The notes: generated by a model not told the origin, from the sequence alone. A stretch of DNA of 44,724 nucleotides from an uncultured Lachnospiraceae bacterium (GCA_900539715.1 UQDA01000021.1:1-44724); one strand, 5' to 3'; numbered from the stretch's first letter, positions 26,175-35,194 are shown. Numbers and translations are program-made.

Positions 26175-26210
26175 GAAGCCGAAAGGAGTGATATTGCTCC
26201 CTTCGGCTTC
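26175..26210 (+). terminator. Hairpin after the aldo/keto reductase gene, possible terminator
   Basis: A 14-bp inverted repeat with one mismatch, GAAGCCGAAAGGAG with CTCCCTTCGGCTTC, lies 23 nt after the stop codon. The usual T-run is missing (ATTGCAG follows), so termination is uncertain. Nothing else was seen between 26153 and 26381. Confidence 0.5.
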
Positions 26211-26381
26211 ATTGCAGTAAAGATTTGGTGTCACTTTTCCCTGCATTTGATTCCGTAATTGCCATGGCCGCGGGAAGAGAGGGATAGACAGCGCTGTTAT
26301 CATAGGAAGTCCAGAATGATTTTTGAAACATAAGAAGACCTCCTTAAATAGATAAAATTTTGTGAATGAGGTGTCAGGCTA

Positions 26382-27254
26382 TCAGCCCCGGAAATTTTTC
26401 CCGTAGCAGTAATAGATAAAGGACAGGTCGCTGACAAATAAAACGCCGATGAAAAGAATCATGAGCCATGTGAACGGCTCACCAAAATCCAGTTCCCGGA
26501 AAAGATACAGGTTGGATATAAGAAAGAGGAGCAGCGGCAGGGCGGCAACGGAGAGGATACGGTAAAGCCTGTACTTTTTGGAGGACATTCCTTTGGGGAT
26601 GTAATCCTCGGGATGCTTCATCTCACAGTGGACGACGATGCCGTAACGCCCTGAGGTGCGGTAGGCGTGATATTCGATGCCGTCCATAAAGAAGTCTGGG
26701 GACATTCCTTTTCTGGAGAAGGATATGCGGGCTTTGTTCTCGGCGGCGTATTTTAAGAGAGCCTCTTCAAATTCATCAGGTGTATCGCAGCGGGTGTCCG
26801 GCATAAAGGAAAATTCCCGGACAGCCTCCGAGCGGACGATTTCCTTATAATCGTTGATAAACTGCATGAATACAGAGCCGCTGCGTTCGTCTTCCTCCAT
26901 TTGCTGCAAATACCGGTCCACTCCAAAATCGGCGAGCTGGGCTTCGTGGATTTTTTTACAGAAATCCAATGCATTATTTAATTCATTTCTCCGAGATTCA
27001 AGACGCTTTTCTTGCATTTCTACAGCGCTCCTGAGGTCGACCTCGCCGTTTAACAGGCGGCGAAGTTCTTCGATGGGCATCCCGAGCTTGCGGAAAAGGC
27101 GGATGAGCTTCAGGCGTTCGATGTCATTGTCGGAGTATTCCCGGTAGGAATTGTCTTCATTTCTTGCAGGACAGATCAGACCCTGCTTTTCATAGTAGCG
27201 GATGTTCTGGCTGGAGATTCCGGTAAGCTGTTCCGCTTCTTTAATATTTTTCAT
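26382..27254 (-). CDS. MerR family transcriptional regulator with C-terminal membrane segments
   Basis: A 290-aa protein. Residues 1-70 are the MerR winged helix-turn-helix (IKEAEQLTGISSQNIRYYEKQGLI), and a coiled-coil dimerisation helix follows at about 75-110. The middle region (about 120-225) is a ligand-sensing candidate of no named family. Two hydrophobic stretches at about 231-256 and 262-284 should anchor the protein in the membrane. Most MerR proteins are soluble, so this is unusual. It has a 19-bp-spacer promoter directly upstream and probably autoregulates. The MFS gene upstream on the same strand is a plausible partner. Confidence 0.88.
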   Translation of the reverse strand: MKNIKEAEQLTGISSQNIRYYEKQGLICPARNEDNSYREYSDNDIERLKLIRLFRKLGMPIEELRRLLNGEVDLRSAVEMQEKRLESRRNELNNALDFCKKIHEAQLADFGVDRYLQQMEEDERSGSVFMQFINDYKEIVRSEAVREFSFMPDTRCDTPDEFEEALLKYAAENKARISFSRKGMSPDFFMDGIEYHAYRTSGRYGIVVHCEMKHPEDYIPKGMSSKKYRLYRILSVAALPLLLFLISNLYLFRELDFGEPFTWLMILFIGVLFVSDLSFIYYCYGKNFRG

Positions 27255-27310
27255 AGAGATGTGCTCCTTTCGGTATGGGTTTCCGGGTAGTCCCGGCTGC
27301 TTATGGTGTC

Positions 27311-27341
27311 ATCATAAGGGTTGGAGCAGGTATAAGGTCAA
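27311..27341 (-). promoter_or_regulatory. MerR-type promoter with 19-bp spacer
   Basis: On the minus strand TTGACC (27341-27336) and TATGAT (27316-27311) are separated by exactly 19 bp (27335-27317). The overlong spacer is the mark of promoters that MerR proteins activate by untwisting DNA. CCTTAT occurs twice across the spacer. The -35 box overlaps the TGA stop of the MFS gene. Start codon of the MerR gene is 57 nt downstream. Confidence 0.75.
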
Positions 27342-28510
27342 GGGTTTTTCGATTTATTTATGGATTTTCTGCCCTTTTTGGAAAAGACTATCATACAGAC
27401 ATAAAAAAGGAGCAGATAAAACGGAAATATGCCGGGACTGAACGTTTGTCCTAAAAAACCGAACAGGGCTGGAACGAGCATGATTCCGATATAAGAAGCG
27501 GCCATCTGGATGCCCATGACGGAAGGAGAAACACTTTCACCGAAGTTTTGTGGAGTAAGATAGTTGAGATTTGGAAAAAGCGGTCCGTTTCCAAGCCCGA
27601 TTAAAAACAACCCGACAGCCGCAAAAAAGGGAGGGGCAGGGATTATGAGAAAGAGGATGGAAATTCCAAGCAGGCATTGTCCGATTCGGATGATCTGCCA
27701 GCTGTGGAGTACGCAGGAGAGCAGACCGGAAATAAAACGTCCCAGCGTCATACCGATGTAATAAAACATGATAATGCGGGCTGCTGTATCGAACGGAAGG
27801 TTCCTGTATTCTACCAAAAAGGTGCTGCCCCAGCTTCCGCAGGTATATTCAATGCCGCAGGAAGTGATAAAAACACAGCAGATGGAGATGACTCCGGGAA
27901 TATTCAGAATACGACGGAGAGAAAGGGAGTCAACGTTTTCTTCGGAAGGGTGAGGGTGAACGGAATCTGCCTTTTTCCAGAGCGGCAGGGCTGCAAACAG
28001 GAGGAGAGTAATGAAAATTTGGATCATAAACGCCGCCTGATAGCCGCCGCGCCAGCCGGAAGGACTGCTTATGATAAGAGACATAAGGTATGGGCTCAGT
28101 GATACGCCGATGCCGTAGAAGCAGTGGAGAAAACTCATATGGGACGCGGAATAGTGAAGAGAAATATAATTATTGAGCGCCGTATCGACTGCTCCGGCAC
28201 CAATACCGAGAGGAAGGGCGAGGAGACAGAAAAAAATCAGGCTGTCGGAAAAGGAAAAGCCTATCAGGGAAGCTGCGGTCAGAGCCGTACTGAATGCGGT
28301 CAGACGTCCCGTTGAAAAACGCCGGATGAGCAGAGGGCTCAGGAGACTGGAAAGAACGGTTCCGGCAGAAATAAGCACTGTGACGACGCTGCCGAAGGAG
28401 AACGGGAGTCCAAGCTCCATATAGATGGCGGGCCATGCGGTACCGAATAGGGAATCAGGGATACCAAGTCCGATAAAAGCGATATAAATGACGATGAGCA
28501 GTATAGTCAT
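27338..28510 (-). CDS. Major facilitator superfamily transporter
   Basis: A 390-aa protein with about twelve membrane helices split by a hydrophilic loop (KKADSVHPHPSEENVDS at about 185-201). Family features are LGIGAGAVDTALNNYI at about 100-115 and IGLGNGPLFPNLNYL at about 308-322, typical of the FucP/YbjJ-like sugar or drug branch. The substrate is unknown. An AGAGGA site precedes the ATG at 28510. The downstream MerR gene is 83 nt away with its own promoter. Confidence 0.88.
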   Translation of the reverse strand: MTILLIVIYIAFIGLGIPDSLFGTAWPAIYMELGLPFSFGSVVTVLISAGTVLSSLLSPLLIRRFSTGRLTAFSTALTAASLIGFSFSDSLIFFCLLALPLGIGAGAVDTALNNYISLHYSASHMSFLHCFYGIGVSLSPYLMSLIISSPSGWRGGYQAAFMIQIFITLLLFAALPLWKKADSVHPHPSEENVDSLSLRRILNIPGVISICCVFITSCGIEYTCGSWGSTFLVEYRNLPFDTAARIIMFYYIGMTLGRFISGLLSCVLHSWQIIRIGQCLLGISILFLIIPAPPFFAAVGLFLIGLGNGPLFPNLNYLTPQNFGESVSPSVMGIQMAASYIGIMLVPALFGFLGQTFSPGIFPFYLLLFYVCMIVFSKKGRKSINKSKNP

Positions 28511-28545
28511 GAAAAAATTCCTCTTGTTCGCAAAAGTTTGTCGGA

Positions 28546-28583
28546 AAAATGGACCGGAAGCAGAAAGAATTTACTTCCGGTCC
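28546..28583 (-). terminator. Terminator of the ABC exporter operon
   Basis: GGACCGGAAG and CTTCCGGTCC pair over 10 bp (28551-28560 with 28574-28583). Read on the minus strand the hairpin is followed by ATTTTT. It lies just downstream of the second ABC gene and upstream of the MFS start. Confidence 0.82.
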
Positions 28584-28605
28584 GGAACAGTATAGCTTTT
28601 GATCT

Positions 28606-30390
28606 TTACATCAGCGAAGCATACTGCGACATATACAGGTGATAATATTCGCCCTTCTGAGCCATCAGCTCGTCGTGGGTGCCTCGTTCGAGGATAGTGC
28701 CTTTGTCTACATACATGATGCAGGAGGCATTTTTTATCGTGGAGAGGCGGTGGGCGATGATAAAGGAAGTCCTTCCTTTCAGAAGCTCGTTCAGTCCCTT
28801 TTGCAGTACGATTTCCGTTTCGGTATCGATGCTGGACGTCGCCTCGTCAAGGATCAGTATCTTCGGATCGGCGAGCAGCGCGCGGGCAAAGGAGATGAGC
28901 TGCCTCTGACCTGCGGACAGGCGGCTGCCGCGTTCGTTTACCTGTGTCTGGTAGCCGTTTTCCATTTCCATAATGAAGTCATGGGCGCAGACTGTTTTGG
29001 CAGCGCGGATGACTTCTTCATCTGTGGCGGTAAAATTGCCGTAACGGATATTGTCCATGATCGTGCCGGAGAAAATGAAGCTGTCCTGCATCATGACGCC
29101 CATCTGTTTCCGGAGGGAATGGATCGTTACGCCGGAAATATCCGTTCCGTCTATGAGGATACGTCCGGAATCCACATTGTAAAAGCGGCTTAACAGATTG
29201 ACGAGCGTTGTTTTTCCGGCTCCGGTGGGACCGACCACAGCAAAGGATTCGCCCTGTTTTGCGGTAAAGCTCACATCTTTCAGAATGGGCTGGCCGGGTT
29301 CATAGCTGAACGTTACATGCTCAAAGGCAACGTCGCCGTGGATAGGGGGCATCTCGGTCGCGCCTTCCGCGTCTTTTACGAGTACAGGCTCGTCTATTGT
29401 TTCAAAAATACGCTCCAGATAGGAAATGGCTGTCAGCAGGGAATTATAAAATCCTGCGAGCGTGTTGATGGGAGCCCAGAAACGGCCGATATATGCGGTA
29501 AAGGCAATCAGGACGCCGACAGTGATATCTGCCTTTCCGGTGAGCATCCAGTTAACGCCGAGTACATAAATGGCTGCGGTCGTAAGGGCGGAAATGATAT
29601 CCACGCTGGGTCCCATCGTGAAATTGTACATCACAGCGCGCATCCAGGACTGGCGGTAGCCGGAGCTGAGCTTATTGAAAATGCCGCTGTTGACTTCTTC
29701 GCGTACAAACGACTGGGTTACGCGAATTCCGTTGATGCTTTCTGCGATATAGGCGTTTAGGTTGGACTGTTTATTGCTCTGGATCTGCCATGCCTTACGC
29801 TGTTTGCGCTTGATAAAAATAATGACGGCGGCAAGGATGGGCAGTCCGCAGAGACATACCAGAGTAAGCTGGGCATTTAGCATCAACATGAACAGGATGA
29901 TGAACACGAGGTTGCAAAGGTCTGTAATCGTGTTTAGGATACCGTTGGAAAGCAGGTCGCTGATGCTGTTGACATAGTTTACAACGCGTACCTGAATCTT
30001 ACCGTGAGGGCGATCGTCATAATAGGAAAAAGGAAGCTCCTGCAGATGTTCAAAAATATCGTAGCGGATATCGTGGATTATCTGCTGACCGATCAGGTTG
30101 GTGTGTTTGATCTTATAACGCAGGCTGACGGCAGAGTAGAGCGCCGCAAGAAGCGTCAAAAGGCTGTAAAAAATGATCCCTTTCATATCTTTCTGCGGAA
30201 TGCAGATATCCATTACTTTCTGAAAAAACTGCGGGATCAGCATCGTAAAAGCAGAAGCTGAAAGCATCATGAAGGCAACGCTGAAAAAGCGTTTCCGGTA
30301 AGGTTTTAAATAGCTGAGAAGCCGCTTGAGCTGTCCGATGTCAAAGCTGTCCTCTAAAACTTCGTCTACATCGTATTTATTGCGTGCCAT
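28606..30390 (-). CDS. ABC exporter subunit, permease-ATPase fusion (canonical ATP site)
   Basis: A 594-aa half transporter. Six membrane helices (about 30-330) precede the nucleotide-binding domain with Walker A GPTGAGKT (387-394), signature LSAGQ (491-495), Walker B ILILDE with catalytic E516, and H-loop H547 (IIAHRLST). Catalytic residues are intact but the signature carries A in place of the usual first G. It lies 6 nt after the partner half-transporter gene, so the two make a heterodimer. Substrate could be a drug, lipid or peptide. Confidence 0.93.
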   Translation of the reverse strand: MARNKYDVDEVLEDSFDIGQLKRLLSYLKPYRKRFFSVAFMMLSASAFTMLIPQFFQKVMDICIPQKDMKGIIFYSLLTLLAALYSAVSLRYKIKHTNLIGQQIIHDIRYDIFEHLQELPFSYYDDRPHGKIQVRVVNYVNSISDLLSNGILNTITDLCNLVFIILFMLMLNAQLTLVCLCGLPILAAVIIFIKRKQRKAWQIQSNKQSNLNAYIAESINGIRVTQSFVREEVNSGIFNKLSSGYRQSWMRAVMYNFTMGPSVDIISALTTAAIYVLGVNWMLTGKADITVGVLIAFTAYIGRFWAPINTLAGFYNSLLTAISYLERIFETIDEPVLVKDAEGATEMPPIHGDVAFEHVTFSYEPGQPILKDVSFTAKQGESFAVVGPTGAGKTTLVNLLSRFYNVDSGRILIDGTDISGVTIHSLRKQMGVMMQDSFIFSGTIMDNIRYGNFTATDEEVIRAAKTVCAHDFIMEMENGYQTQVNERGSRLSAGQRQLISFARALLADPKILILDEATSSIDTETEIVLQKGLNELLKGRTSFIIAHRLSTIKNASCIMYVDKGTILERGTHDELMAQKGEYYHLYMSQYASLM

Positions 30391-30396
30391 TTCAGG

Positions 30397-32172
30397 TCAG
30401 TCCCTCCTCTCTGCCGCGCGTTTCAAGTATTCTGCCTGCTCTTCTTCGGAGGGCAGTTCACCGTATTGATGGTAAAAAGCGCTGGCGTAATAACCTTTTT
30501 GTGCAAGAAGCTCCTGGTGCGTTCCGTGCTCTATAATCCTTCCGTTATCCATGACAAGGATAAGGTCGGCATCTTTAATGGAGGAGATGCGGTACGCAAT
30601 GACGAAGATGGTACACTGACCGTCGAGCTTTTTGAGCTGGTCCTGGATGTAGCTTTCGGTCTCCATATCTACAGCGGAGGTCGTATCATCGAGAATCAGG
30701 ATCGAAGGTTTTTTTAACAGAGCCCGGGCAAGGGAGATACGCTGTTTCTGACCGCCGGATAAACCGACGCCGCGTTCGCCCACAATGGTGTCATAGCCGT
30801 CGGGCATTTTTTTGATAAAGTGGTTTGCATCTGCCATAATGGCAGCCTGCCGGATTTCTTCGAAGGAGCAGTCCGGACGCCCGTATGCAATATTTCCTTC
30901 AATTGTATCAGAAAAAAGAAATATATCCTGCATTGCCATTCCGATATTGTCGCGCAGGTCGTAAAGGTTCCAGTCCTTTACATTGATGCCGTCTACCAGG
31001 ACTTCTCCGGACGTTGCATCTACAAAGCGGCAGAGAAGGTTCATGATAGTGGATTTTCCGGCACCGGTAGAGCCTAAAATGCCGACGGTCTGCCCTTTTT
31101 TGACGGAGAAGGAGATATTTTTTACGATATCTTCATCGTCAGCGGTATAGGAAACATCTTTGAATGTTACGTCACCATCCATATGCCTGCGGTTTTTGGG
31201 AACCGAAGGCATTTTGACAAGGGGCTCCTCCACATAAGTCGTATATATTTTTTCCACAGAAGTGATGAAGCGATGGATATCGTTTACCCACCAGCCTGCC
31301 ATACGAAGAGGGGCATTTAACATCCATAAGTAGCCGTTGACAGTAACGAGGTTACCGATTGTCATTTCTCCGCGGATGACCATCCAGCCGCCGTACAAAA
31401 GCAGAACAACATTCAATACATAGGAGAGCACTTCAAAGATGGGAAGATATTTCATCCAGACATCGGAGGATGAAAGCTGTGCTTCCATGTAGGCGTCGTT
31501 TTCCTTATTAAATTTTTCAAGCTCAAAATCCTCTTTGGCGAAGGCCTTTACGACCCGGTTGCCGCTGACATTTTCCTGAACAAAAGCATTCAGGGAAGAG
31601 AAGCGGTCGCGGATACGCTGGAAGGTGGGACGTACTGCCTTTGACTGGCGGTAGGTTGTCAGCGCTGTAAAGGGCAGTACGACGAGCATGCACAGTGCGA
31701 GCTTTACGTTGACGGTAAATATCATGAACAGCGCAAAGCCAAACAGCAGCAGGTTTTCGTAGACTGCATAGATGATGTAGGCGACAAAATGTCGTATTGC
31801 ATCCATGTCACCTGTCTGACGGCTCATCAGATCGCCGGTCTTTTTCTTGCTGTAAAAAGAAAAATCCTCTGTCAGGAGCCGTCTGTAAACGCTGTCGCGC
31901 ATGTCGTAAAGCACGCCCTGAGAGCAGGTCTCGAAAATGACCTGATAAAAGAAGCGCAGTATGCCTCGCACAGCCGTGACAAGAAGCAGGATGACTACGA
32001 GCTTTGTCAAAAGTTCGAGCTGTCCTCCCTGAATGACGTCATCTACGATAAGCCCGGAAACGTAAGGGTTTACGATAGCCAGAATAGAGATGACAGTGGT
32101 CATGAGCAGGCCGAGCAGCAGCTTGAAACGGTATTTGCGCAAAAAGCCCCAGAACCATTTCATTGGTGTCAT
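30397..32172 (-). CDS. ABC exporter subunit, permease-ATPase fusion (degenerate ATP site)
   Basis: A 591-aa half transporter with six membrane helices (about 15-310). The nucleotide-binding domain has Walker A GSTGAGKS (367-374) and an intact LSGGQ signature (471-475). Walker B ends ILILDD, with D496 where the catalytic glutamate should be, and the H-loop histidine is Y527 (VIAYRISS). These are the marks of the non-hydrolysing site in heterodimeric exporters such as BmrCD and TM287/288. It is the first gene of the pair. GGAGG lies 13 nt before the ATG at 32172, rather far. Confidence 0.93.
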   Translation of the reverse strand: MTPMKWFWGFLRKYRFKLLLGLLMTTVISILAIVNPYVSGLIVDDVIQGGQLELLTKLVVILLLVTAVRGILRFFYQVIFETCSQGVLYDMRDSVYRRLLTEDFSFYSKKKTGDLMSRQTGDMDAIRHFVAYIIYAVYENLLLFGFALFMIFTVNVKLALCMLVVLPFTALTTYRQSKAVRPTFQRIRDRFSSLNAFVQENVSGNRVVKAFAKEDFELEKFNKENDAYMEAQLSSSDVWMKYLPIFEVLSYVLNVVLLLYGGWMVIRGEMTIGNLVTVNGYLWMLNAPLRMAGWWVNDIHRFITSVEKIYTTYVEEPLVKMPSVPKNRRHMDGDVTFKDVSYTADDEDIVKNISFSVKKGQTVGILGSTGAGKSTIMNLLCRFVDATSGEVLVDGINVKDWNLYDLRDNIGMAMQDIFLFSDTIEGNIAYGRPDCSFEEIRQAAIMADANHFIKKMPDGYDTIVGERGVGLSGGQKQRISLARALLKKPSILILDDTTSAVDMETESYIQDQLKKLDGQCTIFVIAYRISSIKDADLILVMDNGRIIEHGTHQELLAQKGYYASAFYHQYGELPSEEEQAEYLKRAAERRD

Positions 32173-32350
32173 AACAATTCTTTTTCCTCCTTTTATACCG
32201 CATATCGCGGCAGTCCTATTATTAAAAAATACTCAATTTTCCACATGATTTGAATGTACTTTCTTGCAGGTTTCATGTAAAATGTTGTCAAGCGATGAAA
32301 GAATGATAATGGACTGAGCCGTTGGGGCCGGAATGAGAGGGAGATGTGTT

Positions 32351-33217
32351 ATGGAGCGCAGAGGCGCAGTATTTGAGGAAGGATTCAATCCGACGTTTTT
32401 ATTTACATGGAAAGGAATACGCACAGAGGACGAAGGCAGCTATCACAGCCACGAGCATCTGGAATTGTGTTATATCCAGTCCGGAAATGGCAGGCACAGG
32501 ATCGACGGAGCAGTTTATGATGTGCGGGAGGGAGATCTTTTGGTGATAAATTCCGGGACTTATCATCAGGCGCTGATGGGACCGGAGAAATGCCCGATGG
32601 TGGAGTTTTATGTGGGTTTGACGGATTTAAAGCTTGGCGGAACAGAAAAAAACAGGTTTCCTCTGCGGGATGATTTCCCTGTTTTTCATACGGAAGGGGA
32701 GCTGAAGCTGAAGCTGAGCAAGCTGTGCGTTGCGATGGAGGCAGAGCAGGAGCGCTGCAGCAGCGGAAGATATTATATGATGAAGACGTATGCGATGCAG
32801 ATGCTTATTTTGCTCGCACGGGAGATGGAGGAGTCAAACGAACAGGAAAAGCAGCGGCAATATTCCTTTGAATCGGTCAGCCGGAAATATCTGGTTGAAA
32901 AGATAATGGATTATTTCGAGGACCACTATGAGGAAAAGATTTCCCTGGACCAGATAGCAAGCAATATGTATCTGAGTCCGTTTTATGTTTCGAGGATATT
33001 TAAGGCGGAGACAGGAAATACGCCGATACATTACCTGATAGACGTGCGGCTCGCAAAGGCGTACAGGCTTTTGGAGGAGGAGCCGGAGCTGAGTATTCAG
33101 GAAGTGGCGGCGAAGGTTGGCTATGACGATGCCTATCATTTCAGCAAACTTTTTAAGAAAAAATACGGGAGCGCGCCGTCTGCGGTAAGGCGCGGGGAAA
33201 GAGGAAGCAATGGATAA
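32351..33217 (+). CDS. AraC family transcriptional regulator
   Basis: A 288-aa regulator with an N-terminal cupin (YHSHEHLELCYIQSGNGRHRI near residues 30-50) and a C-terminal AraC double helix-turn-helix (about 190-285; ISLDQIASNMYLSPFYVSRIFK and LSIQEVAAKVGYDDAYHFSKLFK). The start at 32351 has GAGGGAG 7 nt upstream; an ATG at 32333 has no good site. It is divergent from the ABC exporter operon, which it may control. Its last 8 nt overlap the downstream TRIC-type gene. Confidence 0.91.
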   Translation: MERRGAVFEEGFNPTFLFTWKGIRTEDEGSYHSHEHLELCYIQSGNGRHRIDGAVYDVREGDLLVINSGTYHQALMGPEKCPMVEFYVGLTDLKLGGTEKNRFPLRDDFPVFHTEGELKLKLSKLCVAMEAEQERCSSGRYYMMKTYAMQMLILLAREMEESNEQEKQRQYSFESVSRKYLVEKIMDYFEDHYEEKISLDQIASNMYLSPFYVSRIFKAETGNTPIHYLIDVRLAKAYRLLEEEPELSIQEVAAKVGYDDAYHFSKLFKKKYGSAPSAVRRGERGSNG

Positions 33218-33863
33218 CCCTATTATACTTGTGGCAGAGATAATCGGAACGGTGGCGTTTGCATCTTCCGGGGCGATGCTTGCGATACGGAAAAACATGG
33301 ACCTGTTCGGCGTTTTGGTGCTGGGATTATGTGTTGCCGTCGGCGGAGGTATCCTGAGGGATATTATTCTGGGACAGACGCCGCCGGGAGCATTCCGCGA
33401 TCCGGTCTATGCAATGGTGGCGATGGGAACCTCGGTTTTTCTGTTTATTGTGGTATATTTAAAGAAGGAAATTTTGAACAGCAGATATTTGACCCGGTAT
33501 GAACAGGTGATGAATTACTGTGACGCGGTGGGGCTGGGGATTTTTACAGTGATCGGTGTATATACGGCGCACAGCCTTGGCTATCGCAATAAATTTTTCC
33601 TGATTTTTCTGGGCATGCTGACCGGAGTGGGAGGCGGCATGATACGGGATGTCCTGGCAGATACGATGCCTTTTATCCTGCGCAAGCACGTATATGCGGT
33701 AGCGGCGCTGGCAGGGGCGCTCGCATGTGTCAATCTCATTGACAGGAATCTGTATCTTTCGCTGGCCACGGGCACTGCAATCATCATTGTGATCAGGGTG
33801 CTGGCGACAAAGTTCTGCTGGGATTTGCCGAGACCGCTGCCGAAGGAGAAGAAGGAGGGATAA
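33210..33863 (+). CDS. TRIC-type cation channel family protein (UPF0126)
   Basis: A 217-aa membrane protein with seven predicted helices made of two UPF0126 repeats. Each repeat holds the glycine-rich kink motif: VGGGILRDIILG at about 44-55 and VGGGMIRDVLAD at about 137-148. Bacterial relatives form trimeric potassium-permeable channels; some have been suggested to carry glycine. It overlaps the AraC gene by 8 nt, implying coupled translation. Confidence 0.92.
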   Translation: MDNPIILVAEIIGTVAFASSGAMLAIRKNMDLFGVLVLGLCVAVGGGILRDIILGQTPPGAFRDPVYAMVAMGTSVFLFIVVYLKKEILNSRYLTRYEQVMNYCDAVGLGIFTVIGVYTAHSLGYRNKFFLIFLGMLTGVGGGMIRDVLADTMPFILRKHVYAVAALAGALACVNLIDRNLYLSLATGTAIIIVIRVLATKFCWDLPRPLPKEKKEG

Positions 33864-33869
33864 AAAGAT

Positions 33870-34049
33870 ATGTGTGATGTAAAAAAGTATGAAAAGATTT
33901 ACGAGGAGATAAATCGTTTGGAACCGGAGGATACGCTGCAGCTTGTGTTGGAGGCGAAGACCGAAGAGGAGCGGGATTTTTACCAGCTGATAGGGGATTT
34001 CCTGCTTCAGAAAAAGCAGAGGCAGGTAATTGAGGGGAATCTGTTTTAA
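33870..34049 (+). CDS. 59-aa protein, candidate antitoxin of the zeta-like kinase
   Basis: A small, highly charged protein, predicted to be helical: it starts MCDVKKYEKIYEEINRL and ends QRQVIEGNLF. GGAGG at 33855-33859 lies 10 nt before the ATG. The stop codon TAA directly abuts the ATG of the zeta-like kinase gene, with no gap. The arrangement of a small upstream gene and a kinase toxin matches epsilon/zeta-type modules in general layout, but the sequence is not recognisably epsilon or PezA. Antitoxin function is inferred from position alone. It is not DNA-binding as far as I can see. Confidence 0.72.
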   Translation: MCDVKKYEKIYEEINRLEPEDTLQLVLEAKTEEERDFYQLIGDFLLQKKQRQVIEGNLF

Positions 34050-34628
34050 ATGAAAAAATATGTTTTGATAGCAGGGGTAAACGGCGCCGGAAAATCAACG
34101 CTGTACCAGACCCTTTCAGGAATAAAAAATATGCCCCGTGTGAATACAGATGAGATATTAAAAAGTTTTGGGGACTGGAAAAGCCTGGAGGATACTGTAA
34201 AGGCTGGAAAAATAGCGATAGGATTGATAGATAGGTACTTTGCGGAGGGACGGTCGTTTAATCAGGAAACGACGCTTTGCGGAAGAGCAGCGTTGAAAAA
34301 TATTCGGACAGCAAAAGAAAAAGGATATTTTGTAGAAATGCATTATGTAGGTGTGGATTCAGCTGAAACGGCGAAGAAACGTGTTCGGATGCGGGTAGCG
34401 AGAGGGGGGCACGGCATAGCGGAAAGTGATATAGAACGAAGATATATCGAGAGCTTTAAAAATTTAAAACTCATTTTAGGCGAATGCGATATGACAGCGT
34501 TTTATGATAATACGGACAAGTTTAGACGATTTGCAATATTTAAGGGAGGAGAACCTGTTGTATTATCAAAAACACTTCCGGAATGGTTTCAAAGATGCGG
34601 AGTGATATCTGATGCACAGGAGGGATAA
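34050..34628 (+). CDS. Zeta-toxin-like P-loop kinase
   Basis: A 192-aa P-loop protein of the short zeta-toxin / COG4185 type. Walker A is GVNGAGKS (9-16). Further motifs are NTDEI (32-36), FNQETTL with E73, and VARGGHGI with R118 and H121, followed by an IERRYIES helix; these match the substrate-side residues of zeta kinases, which phosphorylate UDP-amino sugars and block wall synthesis. Whether this short form has that activity is not known. It directly follows the 59-aa gene and precedes the LURP-one-like gene by 3 nt, so all three share one transcript. Confidence 0.86.
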   Translation: MKKYVLIAGVNGAGKSTLYQTLSGIKNMPRVNTDEILKSFGDWKSLEDTVKAGKIAIGLIDRYFAEGRSFNQETTLCGRAALKNIRTAKEKGYFVEMHYVGVDSAETAKKRVRMRVARGGHGIAESDIERRYIESFKNLKLILGECDMTAFYDNTDKFRRFAIFKGGEPVVLSKTLPEWFQRCGVISDAQEG

Positions 34629-34631
34629 AGG

Positions 34632-35102
34632 ATGAAATTACTGATAAAACAGCGCGTATTTTCATGGACGGATACTTATGATGTGTACGACGAATGGGAA
34701 CAGCCGAAATATTTTATAAAAGCGGATTTTTTCTCATTGGGGCATCAAATCCGCGTATACGATAGAAATGACCGGGAGGTAGGATGTATCAAAGAAAAGC
34801 TTCTGTCGTTTCTCCCTGCATTTGAGGTGGAGCAAAACGGCGTGACTGTCGGTATGGTCCAGAAGCAGTTTTCTTTTTTTAAGCCGCGCTATGAGGTGGA
34901 TTATAAGGGCTGGCGCGTGGAAGGCGATTATCTGGGCTGGGATTATGATGTGTACGACGGCTGCAGCGTGGCAGCGCACATCAGCCAGAAGCCGCTCCAC
35001 TGGGGAGATACTTATGTGATAGAATGCGCGGACGGAGAGGATGAGCTGGCATGTCTGCTGTTGGTGGTCGCGATAGACGCTGCAAATTGTGAGAATGACT
35101 GA
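34632..35102 (+). CDS. LURP-one-related / YxjI-like beta-barrel protein
   Basis: A 156-aa soluble protein resembling the tubby-like LURP-one fold: MKLLIKQRVFSWTDTYDVYDE, then FFSLGHQIRVYDRNDREVGCIKEKLLSFLPAFEV, and later WRVEGDYLGWDYDVYD. Bacterial members have no known reaction. AGGAGGG lies 7 nt before the ATG, and only 3 nt separate it from the kinase gene. Its place in the same operon as the 59-aa/zeta pair may be incidental. Confidence 0.8.
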   Translation: MKLLIKQRVFSWTDTYDVYDEWEQPKYFIKADFFSLGHQIRVYDRNDREVGCIKEKLLSFLPAFEVEQNGVTVGMVQKQFSFFKPRYEVDYKGWRVEGDYLGWDYDVYDGCSVAAHISQKPLHWGDTYVIECADGEDELACLLLVVAIDAANCEND

Positions 35103-35194
35103 GAAGATTAGCATGAGATTTTGCTGCGGCTGGTCGGGAGCAGGTCCTACAATGGGATGACAGACTTGATATATGAGAAAAGATGAGAGAAGAT

